Positions 5,474 to 8,317 of a DNA stretch of 8,317 bases are shown here, piece by piece (the first letter of the stretch is position 1; every line of letters starts with the position of its first letter). The position numbers were made by a program, and so were the translations under genes. Source of the stretch: an uncultured Bacilli bacterium (GTDB lineage Bacteria > Bacillota_I > Bacilli_A > RF39 > UBA660); assembly GCA_947585885.1 (NCBI GenBank), contig CANPXI010000042.1, forward strand, positions 1 through 8,317. The letters run 5' to 3'. A model generated the notes under the pieces. The model searched no databases. It was given only the letters and a program-made list of their open reading frames with translations, and had not been told where the DNA came from.

Positions 5474-5519
5474 TTATACATTTATTAGTATTGATTACAT
5501 AATATGCAATCCTTAAATA

Positions 5520-5548
5520 TTGACAATCACAACAATTAATTATATCAT
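5520..5548 (+). promoter_or_regulatory. Candidate promoter just upstream of the GC-rich stem-loop
   Basis: TTGACA (5520-5525), 17-nt spacer, TATCAT (5543-5548). Transcription would begin near 5555, only a few bases before the stem-loop at 5563. It may be an upstream promoter for the acetyltransferase gene with a hairpin-capped leader, or a chance match in A+T-rich DNA. Confidence 0.45.
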
Positions 5549-5562
5549 TAATATGTAATTAA

Positions 5563-5594
5563 TCTTCGGTATCCCGTGTGGGCCGAAGACTTTT
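5563..5594 (+). terminator. GC-rich stem-loop after yoeB, probable terminator
   Basis: TCTTCGG (5563-5569) pairs with CCGAAGA (5583-5589). Stacked inside, CCC-GTGT-GGG (5573-5582) forms an inner hairpin, leaving a 3-nt bulge (5570-5572). It is followed by CTTTT and then AATT. This is the natural end of the yefM-yoeB transcript. The T-run is short, and the two-part stem is more elaborate than the other terminators here, so a structured leader or small RNA is an alternative. Confidence 0.55.
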
Positions 5595-5612
5595 AATTAT
5601 AATTAACATTCA

Positions 5613-5641
5613 TTTACTAATTACATTTATAAGTGTATAAT
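5613..5641 (+). promoter_or_regulatory. Promoter of the GNAT acetyltransferase gene
   Basis: TTTACT (5613-5618), 17-nt spacer, perfect TATAAT (5636-5641). It predicts a very short leader that begins at or near the ribosome site (AAAGGAG, 5648-5654). Confidence 0.55.
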
Positions 5642-5661
5642 TAAATTAAAGGAGAATAAGA

Positions 5662-6114
5662 ATGAATATAAGAAAAGCAGAAGTTAAAGATGCTAAAGAA
5701 CTAAATTGGTTACTTACTTTATTAATTAGAGATGAAAAACAATATGACGATAATATAGACCCAAATTTTGTAGTAACAAATATGTATGAAAACTATATTT
5801 TAGACAAAACAAAATTTATAATACTAGCAGAAATGGATAACAAAATAGTTGGTTATTTATATGGTTATATAAAAGAAACAGATCCAACAATTAAAGATAA
5901 AACAGGAGTACTTGACGCACTTTTTGTATTAGAAGAATATAGAAAAAACAATATTGCTAATAATTTAATAAACGAATTTAAAAAATGGGCTATAGAAGAA
6001 AATATAAAAACTGTTGAAGTAAATGTTTGTAGTGAAAACATAAAAGCAAAAAATCTTTATATAAAAAATAACTTTAAAACAAAAAGAGAAACAATGATTT
6101 TAAACTTAAAATAA
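5662..6114 (+). CDS. GNAT family N-acetyltransferase
   Basis: A 150-aa single-domain acetyltransferase using acetyl-CoA; the substrate is unknown. The GNAT fold is recognisable. It has an N-terminal MNIRKAEVKDAKEL (beta1-alpha1), a strand FIILAEMDNKIVGYLYGYI (52-70), and motif A LFVLEEYRKNNIANNLINEF (87-106). In the pyrophosphate-binding loop, Q/RxxGxG/A is represented by RKNNIA, with Asn replacing the usual Gly, a fairly common variant. The C-terminal motif is ENIKAKNLYIKNNFK (125-139). AAAGGAG lies 7 nt upstream of the ATG. It is monocistronic and convergent with glmR. Sequence alone does not separate RimI-like, antibiotic-modifying or small-molecule acetyltransferases. Its place next to a toxin-antitoxin pair does not by itself imply a link. 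Confidence 0.88.
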   Translation: MNIRKAEVKDAKELNWLLTLLIRDEKQYDDNIDPNFVVTNMYENYILDKTKFIILAEMDNKIVGYLYGYIKETDPTIKDKTGVLDALFVLEEYRKNNIANNLINEFKKWAIEENIKTVEVNVCSENIKAKNLYIKNNFKTKRETMILNLK

Positions 6115-6140
6115 GTATGAAAACCTCATACTTATTTTTT
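6108..6140. terminator. Bidirectional terminator between acetyltransferase and glmR
   Basis: Perfect 13-bp inverted repeat: AAAATAAGTATGA (6108-6120), loop AAACC, TCATACTTATTTT (6126-6138). The plus strand runs on into TT, and on the minus strand the 3' arm ends in TTATTTT. The left arm contains the acetyltransferase TAA, and the right arm ends directly at the glmR stop codon, so it serves both convergent genes. Confidence 0.85.
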
Positions 6141-7080
6141 AATCTATTAATTCAACAAATATCTTTGTAGCAAGTTTTAATGCATCGTGTCTTATCATAT
6201 AATTTTCTATTATAAAGAAGTCACCTTCTATAACTTTAACATTCTTTAAATTTTCATAATCTATTAAAACTAAATCTTTTTGTTCTTCATTTTGATACTT
6301 CTCTAAAATCTTAGAATCAATTGCCTTATTATTAACTATAACTTTATCTATTTTCTTATTACCTAAATAAGAATTAAGTAAATTTATATGATCACTTACA
6401 GAAAAACCATCAGTTTCCCCAGGTTGTGTCACCATATTTGAAATATACATAATCTCTGCATTTGAACTATCAATTGCCTTAATAACGTCCTTATTAATCA
6501 AATTAGGAATAATACTTGTATAAATACTTCCCATACTTAAAATAATTGCATCTGCTTCTTTTAATGCATTAATAGCTTCAGGTGTAATAATAGGTTCAGT
6601 TTTATAAAACACATTCTTAATTTTTTTATTAGATAAAGTAATTTCAGTTTCCCCTTCAACTATACTATCATCTTCCATTTTACCCATTAAAATAACATCA
6701 TCTTCTGTTAAAGGAACAACTTTCCCCTTTAAATTAAAAACCTTAGAAAGTGCTTCAATACCATCACTTAAATTTCCTGTTATTTCTTTAGTAGCAGTTA
6801 AAATTAAATTTCCAACAGTATGTCCATTTAAATCACTACTAGTCTTAAACCTATAATTAAAAAGTTTTTCAACTAAAGGTTCAGTCTCACTTAAAGAAAT
6901 AAGTACTCTTCTAATATCTCCAACTGCTGGAGTATGAAACTCATTTCTAAGTCTACCAGTACTACTTCCATTATCAGAAACACTTACAATAGCTGTAATA
7001 TCAAGTGGAAACTTTTTAAGTCCAGAAAGAAGTACTGAAAGTCCTGTACCTCCTCCTAAAACTACTACTTTTTTATTCAT
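6139..7080 (-). CDS. glmR: Gluconeogenesis factor GlmR (YvcK), CofD-like
   Basis: A cytosolic regulator that in B. subtilis directs carbon to UDP-GlcNAc by stimulating GlmS, and so supports cell wall synthesis on gluconeogenic carbon. The 313-aa product has the YvcK/CofD-like Rossmann start VVVLGGGTGLSVLLSGLK (5-22). It then has SDNGSSTGRLR (35-45), VGDIRR (53-58), NGHTVGNLIL (85-94), MVTQPGETDG (216-225) and the C-terminal IRHDALKLA. Two motifs differ from B. subtilis YvcK as I remember it: DDGGSSG is DNGSSTG, and GPGSLYTS is SMGSIYTS (182-189). Length is normal. The ATG directly follows the upstream stop codon (TAA-ATG), with its ribosome site AAGGGGGA inside that gene's last codons, which predicts tight translational coupling. 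The usual neighbours rapZ and whiA are absent. Confidence 0.93.
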   Translation of the reverse strand: MNKKVVVLGGGTGLSVLLSGLKKFPLDITAIVSVSDNGSSTGRLRNEFHTPAVGDIRRVLISLSETEPLVEKLFNYRFKTSSDLNGHTVGNLILTATKEITGNLSDGIEALSKVFNLKGKVVPLTEDDVILMGKMEDDSIVEGETEITLSNKKIKNVFYKTEPIITPEAINALKEADAIILSMGSIYTSIIPNLINKDVIKAIDSSNAEIMYISNMVTQPGETDGFSVSDHINLLNSYLGNKKIDKVIVNNKAIDSKILEKYQNEEQKDLVLIDYENLKNVKVIEGDFFIIENYMIRHDALKLATKIFVELID

Positions 7081-8046
7081 TTAATCCCCCTTACTAACGT
7101 AATATGAATAATATTCATCAAACGTAATATTATCTTCATGTATAACCTTAGCTGCATCTTTTCCTACATATCTATATCTCCAATTATCACTTTCAAACCC
7201 AGTAATATCTGTAGTATTTTCTGGATACCTCAACACAAAACCATATTTATAAGCATTCTCACTTAACCATTTATATTCAGCACTAGTCTTAATATCAATA
7301 CTATCTTCTGATTTATTATATGGTAATATTCTTACACTAAGACCTGTTTGATACTCAGAATGTCCTGCTCTTGCAGCAACTATATCTGCACTTTCCTTAC
7401 TACTAGAGTCTTCAATTGACTTATAAATATCTGCTTGATCTTTGTAACTTCTATATCCTTGACTTACAACTAAAGTATATCCATCCTTTTTAGCCTTATC
7501 AAGCATATTAATTAAATCATCATAAAGTAACTCACTTACATAATTTCCATCATATGAATACATAACAGAAACTTCAGTTAAATCTTCTGGAACATACCCT
7601 TCTTCTAACTTATAAAACTTATTAACTAACATTAACTCATTTAATGAAGTATCTGTATTCTTTATATCACTATACCACTCTGTATCAGCATTAACATTAA
7701 CAATTGATATAACTTTAGATGCATCTACTTCTTCATTTTCACTATAATAACTTAAATATCTCTCTAAATTATCATAAACAAAATACTTTTCTTTAATAAA
7801 CTTAGTTAAATCTTTTTTATATTTAGCCTTAATAATATCTTCTACTTGTTCCTTACTTAAGTACTTTGTAATAGCACTTACTTCATTACTAGAATAACCT
7901 ACTTCACCTAACCTATACTCTGCTGTTTTTCTTAACTTTGCTTCACTTACTAAATTACAAATAAAAACTATTAACACAACTAATAAAACTAAAATAACCC
8001 CACAAAATATACCTAATTTTTTCTTATTCAATTTTCTTACAGTCAT
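7081..8046 (-). CDS. Membrane-anchored VanY-like (M15B) protein lacking the zinc ligands, probable pseudoenzyme
   Basis: A 321-aa protein with a basic N-terminus, one transmembrane helix (about 11-33), a helical linker region, and an extracellular D-alanyl-D-alanine carboxypeptidase fold (about 160-305). Family landmarks remain: SQGYRSYKDQ (195-204), the AGHSEYQTGLSVRI segment (227-240), KWLSENAYKYGFVLRYP (259-275) and NWRYRYVG (288-295). The catalytic residues do not. The canonical SEHxTGLAvDi has Tyr232 for His and Arg239 for Asp. The canonical EPWHxRYVG has Arg290 for the third zinc ligand, with Asp287 where the Glu base stands. Zn-dependent peptidase activity is therefore unlikely; a binding or sensing role is inferred. 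The frame is intact and AAGGTGA is well placed, so it is not a decayed gene. It is first in an operon with glmR. Confidence 0.85.
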   Translation of the reverse strand: MTVRKLNKKKLGIFCGVILVLLVVLIVFICNLVSEAKLRKTAEYRLGEVGYSSNEVSAITKYLSKEQVEDIIKAKYKKDLTKFIKEKYFVYDNLERYLSYYSENEEVDASKVISIVNVNADTEWYSDIKNTDTSLNELMLVNKFYKLEEGYVPEDLTEVSVMYSYDGNYVSELLYDDLINMLDKAKKDGYTLVVSQGYRSYKDQADIYKSIEDSSSKESADIVAARAGHSEYQTGLSVRILPYNKSEDSIDIKTSAEYKWLSENAYKYGFVLRYPENTTDITGFESDNWRYRYVGKDAAKVIHEDNITFDEYYSYYVSKGD

Positions 8047-8063
8047 ATTTTCACCTTAAATAT

Positions 8064-8092
8064 ATTATAACCAAAAATAACCAAACTTACAA
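8064..8092 (-). promoter_or_regulatory. Promoter of the VanY-like/glmR operon
   Basis: Minus strand TTGTAA (8092-8087), 17-nt spacer, perfect TATAAT (8069-8064). The sequence TTTGGTTAT occurs twice on the minus strand (8085-8077 and 8075-8067), one helical turn apart. It fills the spacer and enters the -10, and could be a regulator site. Confidence 0.7.
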
Positions 8093-8093
8093 C

Positions 8094-8123
8094 ACAAAAC
8101 AAAAGATAGCCTTTTGCTACCTT
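8094..8123 (-). terminator. Intrinsic terminator of the right-edge gene
   Basis: Minus strand AAGGTAGC (8123-8116) pairs with GCTATCTT (8110-8103; one G-T wobble) around AAAAG, followed by the T-rich TTTGTTTTGT-type tract. The 5' arm starts within the TAA stop codon (8124-8122). Confidence 0.75.
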
Positions 8124-8317
8124 AATTATCTGCTTTTGCACATTCTTCACTAATAATTACTGTATATGGATTATTTACGTCCCCACTTATCACTCCAGTA
8201 CCAGATAATTCTACACAAGACTTCAAGGATAGGACTGGACGCACGACGACCGAACCCATGACGCCGTAATAGTTCAAGTAGCCAGGGCTACTCGAACCGC
8301 TCACGCGGAACACGCGC
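8122..8317 (-). CDS. C-terminal part of a possibly hypervariable protein (runs off the right edge)
   Basis: Only the last ~64 codons are visible; the frame stays open to the window edge, so the GTG at 8313 should not be taken as the start. The tail has VFRVSGSSSPGYLNYY, then VVVRPVLSLKS, then NPYTV. I associate the pattern '(G)VRPVxSLxS ... NPYxV' with the C-termini of large, multicopy surface or lectin-like proteins in uncultured gut Bacillota, but I cannot name a family. The base composition is striking. Positions 8221-8317 are about 59% G+C (57 of 97, hand count), with only ~13 A on the coding strand and many codons ending in C. From about 8220 leftwards, codons revert to the A/T-ending type of the neighbours. 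This resembles a variable region made by adenine-specific mutagenesis, but transfer or cassette recombination is also possible. Confidence 0.6.
   Translation of the reverse strand, partial: RVFRVSGSSSPGYLNYYGVMGSVVVRPVLSLKSCVELSGTGVISGDVNNPYTVIISEECAKADN

Noticed and set aside
8122..8313. A complete 63-aa gene starting at GTG 8313
   Set aside because: The frame is open to the window edge, no ribosome site precedes that GTG, and the residues look like a C-terminal domain, so it is treated as partial.
1..8317. CRISPR array, insertion sequence, rRNA or prophage genes
   Set aside because: No regularly spaced repeats, transposase or integrase motifs, terminal inverted repeats or rRNA segments were seen.

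Overview
This window looks like chromosomal DNA from a low-GC, cell-walled Bacillota, probably an uncultured gut lineage of the Bacilli (RF39 / 'CAG'-like). That placement is inference. It rests on the A+T-rich sequence, strong AGGAGG-type ribosome sites, textbook TTGACA/TATAAT promoters, MraZ, GlmR (YvcK) and VanY-type genes, a UvrX-YolD pair, and a right-edge protein tail of a type I associate with such genomes. All 12 visible stop codons are TAA or TAG; none is TGA.

Left part (1-1990, minus strand): miaB, the tRNA 2-methylthiolation enzyme, has its own extended -10 promoter and a terminator. Upstream of it is a 105-aa protein of unknown function, also with its own terminator. Middle left (1946-3572, plus strand): a Y-family lesion-bypass DNA polymerase (UvrX/YqjW type) is translationally coupled to a YolD-like partner. 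Its operon collides tail to tail with a minus-strand gene for a small transglutaminase-like protein, the stop codons overlapping by 4 bp. Next comes an orphan mraZ, whose terminator hairpin holds its own stop codon and the -35 box of the following gene.

Middle right (4651-6114, plus strand): a tRNA-Ala(UGC) gene with the unusual base C at position 33; a complete YefM-YoeB toxin-antitoxin operon with a perfect inverted-repeat operator inside its promoter; a GC-rich stem-loop just downstream of a good TTGACA/TATCAT promoter; and a GNAT acetyltransferase. A 13-bp perfect bidirectional terminator closes this block.

Right part (6139-8317, minus strand): a two-gene operon encodes a membrane-anchored VanY-like (M15B) protein followed directly by GlmR/YvcK, the cell-envelope precursor regulator. 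All three expected zinc ligands of the VanY-like protein are replaced, so it looks like a pseudoenzyme. I suggest a wall-sensing module, which is a hypothesis. At the right edge is the C-terminus of a protein whose last ~97 bp are about 59% G+C and poor in A on the coding strand, with a sharp return to A+T-rich sequence. This resembles the variable region of a diversity-generating retroelement target. The reverse transcriptase and template would lie outside the window.

The strongest leads are the zinc-ligand-free VanY-like protein paired with GlmR, and the hypervariable-looking tail at the right edge.
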